This document shows positions 16,552-25,491 of a DNA stretch of 32,535 bases, in pieces. Position numbers and translations under genes: made by a program. This DNA is from Deltaproteobacteria bacterium (GTDB lineage Bacteria > Desulfobacterota > GWC2-55-46). Below the pieces are notes generated by a model, which saw nothing but the letters and a program-made list of their open reading frames with translations, had not been told where the DNA came from and searched no databases. The DNA is taken from positions 1 to 32,535 of the forward strand of contig JABTVA010000020.1 in the NCBI GenBank assembly GCA_015075075.1. Reading direction: 5' to 3'. Position 1 is the stretch's first letter. Every line of letters begins with the position of its first letter.

Positions 16552-18023
16552 ATGCAAGTATCAGATCTCTTCAGATACAAGAACCCTGAAATAAAGGCGC
16601 TCCATCTCACCTGGATAGCGTTCTTCATCTCGTTCTACGTATGGTTCAACATGGCGCCGCTGGCCACCACCATGATGAAGAGCCTCGGCTGGCTCACCAT
16701 GAAGGACGTGAAGATCCTGGCCATCTGCAACGTGGCCCTTACCATCCCGGCCCGCCTCATAACCGGCATGGCGCTCTACAAGTTCGGGCCGAGGAGGGTC
16801 TTCTCGGTCCTCATGGTCATAATGGCCGTACCGGCCCTCGTCTTCGCCTTCGGGAACTCCTTCGCGCAGCTCCTGGCCGCGAGGCTGGTCCTGAGCTCCA
16901 TAGGCGCGAGCTTCGTCGTGGGCATCCACATGACGGCCCTCTGGTTCAAGCCCAAGGACATAGGCTTTGCCGAGGGCTTTTACGCGGGCTGGGGCAACTT
17001 CGGCTCCGCGGCGGCGGCGATGACTCTCCCTTATATCGCGCTTACCATGTTCGGCGGCGAAAGCGGCTGGAGGTACGCGCTGGCCTTAAGCGCCATCATA
17101 ATGGCGGCATACGGCGTATTCTACTGGTTCGCGATAACCGACGGCCCTGCGGGCAGCATCCACAGGAAGCCGAGGAAGGTCGCGGCCCTCGAGGTAAGCA
17201 CCTGGGGCGACATGATAAAGCTCCTCATATGCACCGTACCGATGGTCGGCATACTCGTGATACTGGTCTGGAGGATACAGAGCTCGGGTTACGGCACGGG
17301 CTGGGCGTATCTGCTATCTGGTGATAGTCGCGATAGTCATGGCAGCTCACAGGTGTCTCATAAACATCCTACTCAAGAAGGGCGTGCCGAGGACGGCCAA
17401 TACCTTCAACGGCGTCCTGGCCCTTAATACCACCTACTTCGCGAACTTCGGCGCGGAGCTCGCGGTCGTCTCCATGCTCCCGGCCTTCTTCGAGCAGACA
17501 TGGACTCTTACGGCCACCCAGGCCGGCCTCATCGCATCGTCCTTCGCATTCGTGAACCTCTTTGCGAGGCCGCTCGGAGGCCTCATATCCGACAGGTTCA
17601 CGAGCAGGAAAGTGGTCATGATGGTCTACATGTTCGGCATAGCCTGCGGCTTCTTCCTCATGGGGCTCATGGGCTCGACCTGGCCGCTCGTGCTGGCGAT
17701 AATCGTTACCATAGGCTGCTCGATGTTCGTGCGGGGCCGAGGGCGCGACTTCGGCATAATACCCTCGATAAGAGCGGCGCCTTACCGGGCAGATATCCGG
17801 CATGGCAGGGGCCTACGGCAACGTCGGCGCCGTCTTCTACCTATTCGTCCTCACCTTCGTTACCTCGAAGCAGTTCTTCTTCATCATCTCGGCCGGCGCT
17901 TTCATAAGCTTCATCTTCTGCCTCGTGTTCCTCAAGGAGCCGGAAGGCGGGTACTCCGAAGAGTACCACCTTTCCTCGGTCGACAGGGAGATAGAGAAGG
18001 AGATGGGCGGCCTCGGCCACTAA
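16552..18023 (+). CDS. NarK-type nitrate/nitrite carrier (MFS), first copy, two frameshifts
   Basis: Major-facilitator membrane protein of about 490 residues over the full span. The first frame carries the N-terminal half, with the substrate arginine in IPARLITGMALYKFGPRR and the nitrate signature GFYAGWGNFGSAAAAM. The second frame (17321 on) carries FANFGAELAVVSMLPAFFEQ and FARPLGGLISDRFTSRK. The third (17802 on) carries AGAYGNVGAVFYLFVLTF and EPEGGYSEEYHL. The frames change near 17310 and 17740-17800, each within well-conserved text, so indel errors are likely. The protein is paralogous to the intact carrier at 18816. AGGAGGT at 16537 supports the start. It should import nitrate or exchange nitrate for nitrite. 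Direction cannot be told from sequence. Confidence 0.87.
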
Positions 18024-18042
18024 AGCCCTATTCCGGAACGGC

Positions 18043-18066
18043 GCGCGGGAGCTTTCGCTCCCGCGC
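18043..18066 (+). other. Stable intercistronic hairpin
   Basis: Perfect 10-bp stem GCGCGGGAGC / GCTCCCGCGC with loop TTTC, 19 bp after the first carrier. No T run follows, so it is more likely an mRNA-stabilising or processing element than a terminator. Confidence 0.5.
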
Positions 18067-18244
18067 ATATTCTGGAAGTCCCGCGGCAGCAGTTTTGTAT
18101 AAGGCATGATCCGGCAGCGGCCCCTTAGCAACGGCCCGGCAAGGCCCGGCCCTTCTTTTAAGCCCCCGTGTCCTTACAGTCCCGGTGTCCTTGCACAGTC
18201 CATGACGCTTTCGGTGCGCCGCAATACGGACCGGGAGGGATGAT

Positions 18245-18645
18245 ATGAAGATAATGTTCTGCCATGACGGCTCCGAGAGGTCCAATGCCGCCCTTGAAAA
18301 GGCCCTCGGCCTCTTCAAGCACCTGAGCCCCGAGGTCTTTCTCATCACCGTCGTCGAGGAGCCGCTTGACGCCACGAGCCACGACGAAGAGAGCTTCGAG
18401 AAATGGCGGGCCACCCGCGAAGAGGGCCTGCAGGGAAACCTGGTCATCGAGCACGGATCGACGTGGACGCCGATACTTGCCATAGGCGACCGAGGGAAGA
18501 TAATCGGGCCGCGGAGAACAAGAACCCAGACATGCTGGTCGTGGCGCGGCGGGGCGCAGGCCTTCTGGAAAGAATGGTACTCGGGAGCGTGAGCTCGTTT
18601 CTCGTCCGTAACGCCGAGTGCCCGGTGCTCGTCGTCCATTCATGA
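18245..18645 (+). CDS. Universal stress protein (UspA family), second copy, frameshifted
   Basis: Paralogue of the usp at 16079: it starts MKIMFCHDGSERSNAALEKA after GGGAGGG and ends ARRGAGLLERMVLGSVSSFL then NAECPVLVVHS. The first frame covers the N-terminal half and the second the C-terminal half; they change between about 18430 and 18510, where the intact paralogue has the FDVDVILATGDARKM segment. At least two small indels or losses are needed. Full length would be about 135 residues. It precedes the second NarK-type carrier just as the first usp precedes the first. Confidence 0.83.
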
Positions 18646-18676
18646 GTCGCTTTTTCGGAGGCGGCCATTATTTAAT

Positions 18677-18805
18677 GGCAATCCCAAATTTGAGATTTTC
18701 TGTAATCGAAGGCCGAAGAATAAAGCGGGCATATGACCAATATGTGGCATTTTTCTTCAGGCCTGACGCAGAGTCCGGGGAAAAGATCGATTTTTAGAGG
18801 TTGCC
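18677..18805 (+). repeat. Palindromic repeat family 2, copy 2, abutting the second NarK carrier
   Basis: A 129-bp relative of the element at 13489-13630. The right end GATTTTTAGAGGTTGCC and the adjoining CAGAGTCCGGGGAAAAGATC are shared, and the internal hairpin (GAAGAATAAAG ... CATTTTTCTTC) has the same design. The left end GGCAATCCC is diverged. It accounts for the longer usp-to-carrier gap in this second module, and it ends only 10 bp before the carrier's ATG. Confidence 0.8.
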
Positions 18806-18815
18806 TAAAAAACGT

Positions 18816-20351
18816 ATGGGCACTAACCATTACACCCAGATAGGCCTCAGGGACCTTTTCGACCTCAAGCGGGCCGACACCGTCATACTCCACAAGACCT
18901 GGTTCGCCTTCTTCCTCACCTTCTTCGTCTGGTTCAACATGGCCCCGCTCGCCACCACCATTGCGGCCGCGTCCGGCCTCACGATGGACGAATTGAAGCT
19001 CCTGGCCGTTTGCAACGTGGCCCTTGCGGCGCCGGGCCGCTTCATCATGGCGGGCCTTACCGACAGGTTCGGCCCCCGGAAGACCCTTACGCTCATCATG
19101 GTCGCCATGTCCGTCCCCTGCCTCGCGTTCGCCTTTGCCGGCTCGTACGGCCAGATGCTCGTCTCAAGGCTCCTCCTGGGCATGGTGGGGACCGGGCTCA
19201 TGGCGGGCATACACATGACCTCGCTCTGGTTCAGGCCCAGGGACATAGGGTTCGTGCAGGGCGTGGAGGCAGGCCTCGGGAACTGGGGCTCGTCCATCGC
19301 GGCAATGCTCATGCCGGTCCTGGCCCTTAACGTATTCGGCTCATGGAGGCTCGCCATAGCCCTGAGCGGGGCCCTGATGCTCATCTATGGGGTCTATTTC
19401 TGGTCCACCGTATCGGACGGCCCGGGGGGCGCGCTCCGCCGGAGCCCGGGGAAGGGCTCTGCCATCGAGGTATCCTCCTGGGGCGACCTCGTTATGGCGC
19501 TACTCTGGACCGCGCCGATAACAGGCGTCCTCGCACTCCTGGTCTGGAGAATGAGGGGAATGGGCTACATCGGCGGGGAGATTGCCGCGCTCGCGTACGC
19601 CATAATAGCCGCCGCGGTCCTTTACCAGATGGTACGCGTCGTCCGCTTGAACGTCCCAATGCTGAAAAAAGGGGTCCCCGACAGGGACCGATACCGGTTC
19701 ACCGACGTCGGCGCCCTGTGCCTCTGTTACGTCGCCACCTTCGGAGCGGAGGTAGCGGTGATATCGATGCTGCCGGTCTTCCTGCAGCACGGGTTCAGCC
19801 TCACGCCCCAGCTCGCGGGCCTCCTGGCCGCGGCATTCGCGTTCCTCAATATCTTCTCGCGGGCGCTCGGTGGCTATATCACCGGCAGGATGCCCGCGAA
19901 AAGGGGCACCATGCTCGTGTACCTGGCCGGGGTGGCCGTAAGCTTCAGCCTCATGGGGCTCATAACTCCGGAGTGGCCAATATTGTCCGTGGTGCTCGTG
20001 ATCCTCCTCTGCGCGCTTTTCGTCACGGGAGGGTGCGGCATAACGTACGCCATAGTGCCGCTCATAAAGAGGCGCATGACGGGCAGGATATCGGGCTACG
20101 TCGGGGCATACGGGAACGTGGGCGCCGTCGTCTTCCTGGTCGCCTACACATTCATGGGAGAGAGCCAGTTCTTTTATCTGATAGGCGCGGCGGCCCTTGC
20201 AGCCTTCCTTTTCTGCCTATTTTTCATGAAGGAGCCTGCCGGGGCCTTCTCGAAGGAGTACCAGCTTTACTGCGTGGGCAAGCGCCCAACGGAAGGCGGG
20301 CGCGGCAGGGCTTCCGGGGCGCGGGCGCCTTTAGCTGACCGGGGCGCCTGA
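18816..20351 (+). CDS. NarK-type nitrate/nitrite carrier (MFS), second copy, intact
   Basis: Polytopic MFS carrier, 511 residues from the ATG at 18816. It has 12 predicted membrane helices and the two nitrate-carrier signatures: EAGLGNWGSSIAAML in the N-terminal half and VGAYGNVGAVVFLVAY in the C-terminal half. Conserved arginines lie in APGRFIMAGLTDRFGPRK and NIFSRALGGYITGRM. It is the intact paralogue of the 16552 carrier. The start is uncertain: an in-frame TTG at 18801 lies inside the palindromic repeat, whose AGAGG is directly adjacent to that TTG and 15 bp from the ATG, so neither spacing is good. The C-terminal ~25 residues (RGRASGARAPLADRGA) are low-complexity. Substrate nitrate or nitrite is inferred from family and operon. 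Confidence 0.9.
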   Translation: MGTNHYTQIGLRDLFDLKRADTVILHKTWFAFFLTFFVWFNMAPLATTIAAASGLTMDELKLLAVCNVALAAPGRFIMAGLTDRFGPRKTLTLIMVAMSVPCLAFAFAGSYGQMLVSRLLLGMVGTGLMAGIHMTSLWFRPRDIGFVQGVEAGLGNWGSSIAAMLMPVLALNVFGSWRLAIALSGALMLIYGVYFWSTVSDGPGGALRRSPGKGSAIEVSSWGDLVMALLWTAPITGVLALLVWRMRGMGYIGGEIAALAYAIIAAAVLYQMVRVVRLNVPMLKKGVPDRDRYRFTDVGALCLCYVATFGAEVAVISMLPVFLQHGFSLTPQLAGLLAAAFAFLNIFSRALGGYITGRMPAKRGTMLVYLAGVAVSFSLMGLITPEWPILSVVLVILLCALFVTGGCGITYAIVPLIKRRMTGRISGYVGAYGNVGAVVFLVAYTFMGESQFFYLIGAAALAAFLFCLFFMKEPAGAFSKEYQLYCVGKRPTEGGRGRASGARAPLADRGA

Positions 20352-20388
20352 GGCAGGGAAAAATCCGTTCTCCGGAAGCGTTTTCGGG

Positions 20389-20418
20389 TTGGACTTTGCG
20401 GAAATTATGTTCTATAAT
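20389..20418 (+). promoter_or_regulatory. Candidate sigma70 promoter
   Basis: TTGGAC at 20389-20394, an 18-nt spacer, then a perfect TATAAT at 20413-20418. It could drive the small hypothetical gene and the cytochrome-narGHJI genes separately from the upstream carriers. Confidence 0.5.
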
Positions 20419-20606
20419 CCGTCACATACGAATAAATTCAAAAAGAGCGAAAAAACTCTGGACAGGTGTGGCGCATTCTGGTATTTTACGCCTACTCAGC
20501 GTCATACAAACACGAAGGTTCTGATGTCCAAGGGCTCGAAGGTCTTTTGCATAGTCCGCGTGCGTCCTGACTGGGGGGACTCTGAACGGTTTTGGAGGAC
20601 TCAGGG

Positions 20607-21056
20607 TTGAGTCACAGGATCAGAAAAGAGCTTAAACGCCTCTGCCAGTGTCTCTTCTACGCGGCCGCCGTCAGGGTGCGCCCCGCTGCGCCGATGAATT
20701 TCAGTTCCGGCAAGATGGCCGTCGACATATCGTCCGGGCTCCCCGCCGAAAGCCGCGCCGCCAGGCCGCGTGAGGAGAAGAAGGGCAGGCGCGCACTTGA
20801 AATCGTGGGCATGATCATCGGCTCGCTCCCAATATATCCGGAAGGTTCCAATACGGTAAACGCAATCGAAGCGTTCGTCTCCAAACTCAGGGAAGAGGCC
20901 GTCGATTTCTGCCAGAGAGAGGACGCCGTCGAAAAGCCGGCCGTCCCCTGTCTCGGCAGGATGTCGAAGACGTCCAGGAGCGCCGGCCTCGAAGACCTGA
21001 AGGTCATGCTCAATCTCGCCAGAGGCAACCTCGAAGAAGCAATCCCCGCCTCTTAA
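20607..21056 (+). CDS. Hypothetical protein between the carriers and the cytochrome
   Basis: A 149-residue ORF with a TTG start at 20607, chosen because GGAGGA at 20594-20599 is 7 bp upstream; an internal ATG at 20694 would give a 120-residue form. The protein is mixed charged with no membrane segment. The second half (ALEIVGMIIGSLPIYPEGSN; AIEAFVSKLREEAVDFC; GLEDLKVMLNLARGNLEEAI) looks helical. I recognise no family. It lies in line with the nitrate locus, 255 bp after the second carrier and 177 bp before the cytochrome gene. Overlapping minus-strand ORFs have no start or context support. Confidence 0.5.
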   Translation: MSHRIRKELKRLCQCLFYAAAVRVRPAAPMNFSSGKMAVDISSGLPAESRAARPREEKKGRRALEIVGMIIGSLPIYPEGSNTVNAIEAFVSKLREEAVDFCQREDAVEKPAVPCLGRMSKTSRSAGLEDLKVMLNLARGNLEEAIPAS

Positions 21057-21233
21057 TTTATTCAATCCATGACGATTCCGGAAAGGCCCCGCCTCGCGGC
21101 AGGTCCGCGGCGCAGGCTGCGGCACCGGACGGAGGAATCCGGAACTGGCACATGGTGCACATACAGGAACCAGACTGTTTTTTAAAGGCTGCAGAAAAAA
21201 ACAGAGCAAGCAGAAGCAAAGGAGGTGTAGGGT

Positions 21234-21803
21234 ATGGATTTGAGGAGTTGTAAAAAAATCTTGGTAAAAGGACTGCAGCTCGGGTTTGCGCTGAGTCTCG
21301 TAGCAGGCGTTGTCCCGATGAAGGCGGCCGCTTTCGAGAACGCCGAGCCGGGTGATTCCGCCCTCGGTAAGATGTACTTTACCGGCGAGAAACAGTTCGC
21401 GAGCGGCGCGCCGGCCTGCATATCCTGCCACAACGCCGGAGTGGGCTCTCTCGGCGGAGGCGTGCTTGGTCCCGACCTGACCAGCGTGTACGCCGACGAA
21501 TCGAAGAACCCCCTTCTGAACGCGGCATGGATAAACGCCGGGTCCCCGGTAATGGCGCCGGTCTTCAGCAAGAGGAACGTCACTGACGAAGAGGTGTCTC
21601 ACCTGAGGGCGTTCTTCGCCGAGCAGGCCAATGCAGAGGCAAAACCGGCCCCGACCGGAGTCTTCACCATCGTAGGCATAGGCGGTTTCGTAGGAATACT
21701 GATTATCTTCAATATAATCTGGAGCGGCAGGTACAGGAACAGGAATAGAGGCACCGCCCACGATGCCCTGTGGAGAAACTACGGCGGAAAAGGAGGGAGG
21801 TAA
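21234..21803 (+). CDS. Membrane-anchored monohaem cytochrome c
   Basis: A 189-residue c-type cytochrome. Residues about 11-33 form a signal peptide or anchor (LVKGLQLGFALSLVAGVV). One haem-binding motif CISCH follows about residue 62, and a likely sixth-ligand methionine lies in GSPVMAPVFSKRNV, so a class I fold on the outer side of the membrane is predicted. Near the C-terminus a second hydrophobic helix (VFTIVGIGGFVGILIIFNII) followed by SGRYRNRNRG would hold it in the membrane. AAGGAGGTG precedes the ATG. The stop is 4 bp before narG, so it is cotranscribed with narGHJI. It probably exchanges electrons with the nitrate reductase or quinol pool; direction is unknown. Confidence 0.88.
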   Translation: MDLRSCKKILVKGLQLGFALSLVAGVVPMKAAAFENAEPGDSALGKMYFTGEKQFASGAPACISCHNAGVGSLGGGVLGPDLTSVYADESKNPLLNAAWINAGSPVMAPVFSKRNVTDEEVSHLRAFFAEQANAEAKPAPTGVFTIVGIGGFVGILIIFNIIWSGRYRNRNRGTAHDALWRNYGGKGGR

Positions 21804-21807
21804 TTAG

Positions 21808-24800
21808 ATGGCTACCTGGATTCAAGATGAGATAAACCCCGGTAAAAGGGGTTGGGAAGAATATTACAGGAACCGCTGGCAGTACGACAAGACCGTGAGG
21901 TCCACCCACGGCAACAACTGTACCGGCGGCTGCTCCTGGATGGTCTACGTGAAGGACGGCATCATAACCTGGGAGCTGCAGGCCGTAGACTACCCGAAGC
22001 TCGACCAGTCCATACCGCCTTACGAGCCCAGGGGCTGCCAGAGGGGCATATCCGCCTCCTGGTACGTTTACAGCCCGGTCAGGATCAAGTACCCCTACTG
22101 CCGCGGCGTCCTCCTCGACGCCTGGAAGGAAGCGAGGGCGAAGCACTCCGACCCGGTAGACGCCTGGAGGTCCATAGTAGAGAACGCCGAGCTCCACAAG
22201 AAGATCAAGTGGTCCAGGGGCAAGGGCGGGTTCCGCAGGTTCGACTGGGACACCGCCGCCGAGATAATCGCCTCGGCCCACATCTACACCATAAAGAAGT
22301 ACGGCCCGGACAGGATAATCGCCTTCTCCCCCATCCCGGCCATGTCGCAGATAAGCTACGCTGCCGGCGCCCGCTACAACCAGCTCATAGGCGGCGTGCA
22401 CCTGAGCTTCTACGACTACTACACCGACCTCCCGAACGCCGAGCCCGAGGTATGGGGCGAGCAGACCGACTCCTGCGAGAGCGCGGACTGGTACAACACC
22501 GGCTACTGCGTCATAACCGGCGCCAACCCGAACATGACCAGGACCGCGGACTGCCACTTCGTCTCCGAGCTCAGGATGGGCGGCGCCAAGCTCGTAGTTT
22601 GCGCGCCCGACTACTCCCAGGTCACGAAGTACGCCGACAACTGGGTGCCCCTCAAGCCCGGCTCGGACTCCAACTTCTGGATGGGCATAAAGCACGTCAT
22701 CCTTAAGGAGTTCTTCGTAGACAGGAAGGTGCCGTACTTCGAGGCCTACACCAGGCAGTTCACCGACCTACCGATGCTCGTAAAGATCGAAAAGGGCAAG
22801 GACGGCTGGGAGCAGGGCAGGTTCCTCCGGGCGTGCGAACTTTCCGAGTACGACGGCGAGGACAACCCCGAGTGGAAGTTCACCATGTGGGACGAGATCA
22901 CCAACAAGGCGGTCGTCGTGAACGGCTCCATGGGCTACAGGTGGCCCAAGGACCACCACAGCCACGGCAAGTGGAACCTCCTCCTCCGTGAAGCCAAGAC
23001 CCAGAAGAACATAAACCCCTCGCTCACGGTCCTCGACCACAAGGAGGACGCGATAGAGGTCAACTTCTACGAGGTCGACAAGCCCGAGAAGTACAAGAGG
23101 CAGGTGCCCGTAAGGTACGTGCAGACCAAGGAAGGCAAGGTCGCCGTCACCACGGTATTCGACCTGAAGGTCGCCCAGTGCGGCGTTGCCCGCAAGGGCC
23201 TTTCCGGCGACTACTGCAGGAACTACGACGACGAGAGGGGCTTCTCGCCGGCCTGGCAGGAGAGGTACACCGGCATTGGCCGCGACACCATCATCCAGAT
23301 AGCCAGGGAGTTCGCCTCGAACGCGGAAGTGACCAAGGGCCGCTCGATGATAATCACCGGGTCGAGCTACAACCACTGGTACCACTCGAACCTCCTCTAC
23401 AGGACCGCGATGGACGCGCTCATGCTCTGCGGCTGCGTCGGAAGGAACGGCGGAGGCCTCCAGCACTACGTCGGCCAGGAGAAACTCGCCCCGTTCGACT
23501 CGTGGGGCCAGATAGCCCACTCGCTCGACTGGTACAGGCCGCCGAGGCTCATGAACAACCCGAGCTTCTGGTACATCAATACGACCATGTTCAAGTTCGA
23601 CGGCGCGATAACGGACTACCACAACGTCCCGGACAAGAACGCCCTCGAGTTCCAGCACACGGTCGACTACAACGTCAGGGCCGTAAGGCTCGGGTGGATG
23701 CCCTGCTACCCGCAGTTCAACAAGAGCTCCATAGCGCTCTGCGAGGAGGCCCAGAGGGCCGGCGCCAAGTCCGACGCCGAGATAATCGACTATGTGGTGA
23801 AGCAGCTTAAGAGCGGTTCGCCTGAGCTCATGATGCAGACCCGGACGCGCCGGAGAACCGGGCCGAGGTCCGTCCATAGGAGGGCAACGCGCCCGGCTCG
23901 TCCGCGCCAGGAGTCTCTTCGCCACGTCCTCGGCACCTAACAACCCGCCATCGCCGAAGAGGTCGCTGCTTCCACGTGAAGGAGATGAAGTACAGGAGTC
24001 CCCTGCTCGGGAAGCCTGACCTCCCTCGTCGACCTCAACATGCGTATGAACACCATCTGACGTATCATGACACAGTGCCCTGACGGCGCACTGGCACGAG
24101 AAGGAGGACATCAACACCACGGAGCTCCATTCTTTCGTCCACCCGATGGGCGCGGCGGTCCCGCCGAACTGGGAGGCAAAGAGCGACTGGGAGGCCTTCA
24201 AGTTCCTCTCGAAGAAGTTCTCCGGGATAGCGAAGAAGCACTTCCAGAAGCCGGTGAAGGACATCGTCATGTCCCCGCTCATGCACGACACCCCGGGCGA
24301 GATAGCGCAGCCCGCGCTTGGCGGCGTGAAGGACTGGAAGAAGGGCGAGTGCGAGATAATCCCGGGCAAGACGACCCAGAGCTTCACGATCGTCGAGAGG
24401 GACTTCGCCAACGTGGACAAGATGTACACGGCCGTAGGACCTCTCCAGAAGACCAAGTACGGCTTCCACGGCGTCATGCTCGAGGGGAAGGATCTCTACG
24501 AGGAGTACCTGAACCAGGAGCATATCGAGAAGAAGGACGTGAACGGCCAGAAGCCCATCCCTCGAGACGGGCCATGAAGCCGCGAACTCTGTCCCTGCCT
24601 CTCCGGCACCGAACGGAGGTCCGTTTGCGCGGTGGAGCATAACCACACCGGCCTCACCCAAGAGGACCACCGAGTGCTCGGAAGAAGCGAGGGCGGTCCA
24701 TCCGGGGCATCAAGCACCTCATACCGGACGAGGTGCCAATGGTCCGCACACGATGGCCAGCGGCAACAGGAACATCCCGGATGACCCATGATGACAAGAA

Positions 24801-25490
24801 AGTGGCGCAGCCAAGAGTGGCTTACCAGCCCGCTCTGACCGGCGCGACACGAGGCGCGGAAGGCCTACGGTACCTGGACCATCCAGACCGAGCAGCTCGT
24901 GCCCTGGAGGACGCTCACGGGACGTCAGCACTTCACCTCGACCACCCGGTCTACCTTGACTTCGGCGAGGCCCCTCAACCGCCGCAGCAGGCTGAACCTG
25001 GCCAAGATGAACGAGGAGAAGTCCGAGACCGACGCGCTCCATCTGAACTACATCACCCCGCACAGCAAGTGGGCCATCCACTCGACCCACTACGACAACC
25101 TGAGGATGCTCACCCTGTCCAGGGGCGGTAACTCCATCTGGATAAACGACAGGGACGCCGAGAGCGTGGGCACTGGGCGGGACAAACGATCACCGAGCCC
25201 AACGACAACGGAGTCTATGTGTCGCGCGGTCGTCAGCGCCAGGATCCCCTGGGCAGCTGCTCGCCTACCATCTACAGGAAAGGACCGTCAACATCCCGAA
25301 GGCGGAGCAGAGGAACAAGATCAGGGGCGGATTCCACAACTCGCTCACCAGGCAGAGGCTCAAACCCCAGCTCCTGACCGGCGGTTACGGGCAGTTCTCC
25401 TACGGCTTCAACGCGTGGGGCCCGATCGTCGTCATCAGGGACACGACGGTCTTGGTGAGAAAAATGAGAAACCAGGAGGTGAAGTGGTAA
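21808..25490 (+). CDS. narG: Respiratory nitrate reductase alpha subunit, 3' half damaged
   Basis: Molybdenum bis-MGD catalytic subunit that reduces nitrate to nitrite. The first ~675 residues are intact: RSTHGNNCTGGCSWMVYVKD gives His34, Cys38, Cys42 and, with PRGCQRG, Cys77, the FS0 cluster ligands in the same spacing as E. coli NarG. LSFYDYYTDLP (Asp203) is the Mo-ligand region. No twin-arginine leader is present, so the active site should face the cytoplasm. From about 23840 the frame is lost repeatedly, yet NarG text stays readable in order: PDAPENRAEV, VDLNMRMN, EKEDINTTELHSFVHPMGAA, DWKKGECEIIPGKT, PWRTLTGRQHF, LNYITPHSKWAIHSTHYDN, GGFHNSLTRQRLKPQ, ending VRKMRNQEVKW at 25490. Total length (~1,227 codons) equals a full NarG. 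Confidence 0.92.
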
Positions 25491-25491
25491 T

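Noticed and set aside
20389..20610. 73-codon ORF after the second carrier
   Set aside because: It begins at the -35 element of a good promoter, has no ribosome-binding site and lacks recognisable protein character.
20601..21761. Minus-strand ORF of 386 codons opposite the hypothetical gene and the cytochrome
   Set aside because: It is the antisense of a clear haem protein gene with a strong ribosome-binding site; its translation has no domain pattern and mirrors high-GC codon bias.
22768..24477. Minus-strand ORF of 569 codons opposite narG
   Set aside because: Val/Leu/Arg/Gly-rich shadow of the narG coding strand; it has no start signal, and long open antisense frames are expected at this composition.
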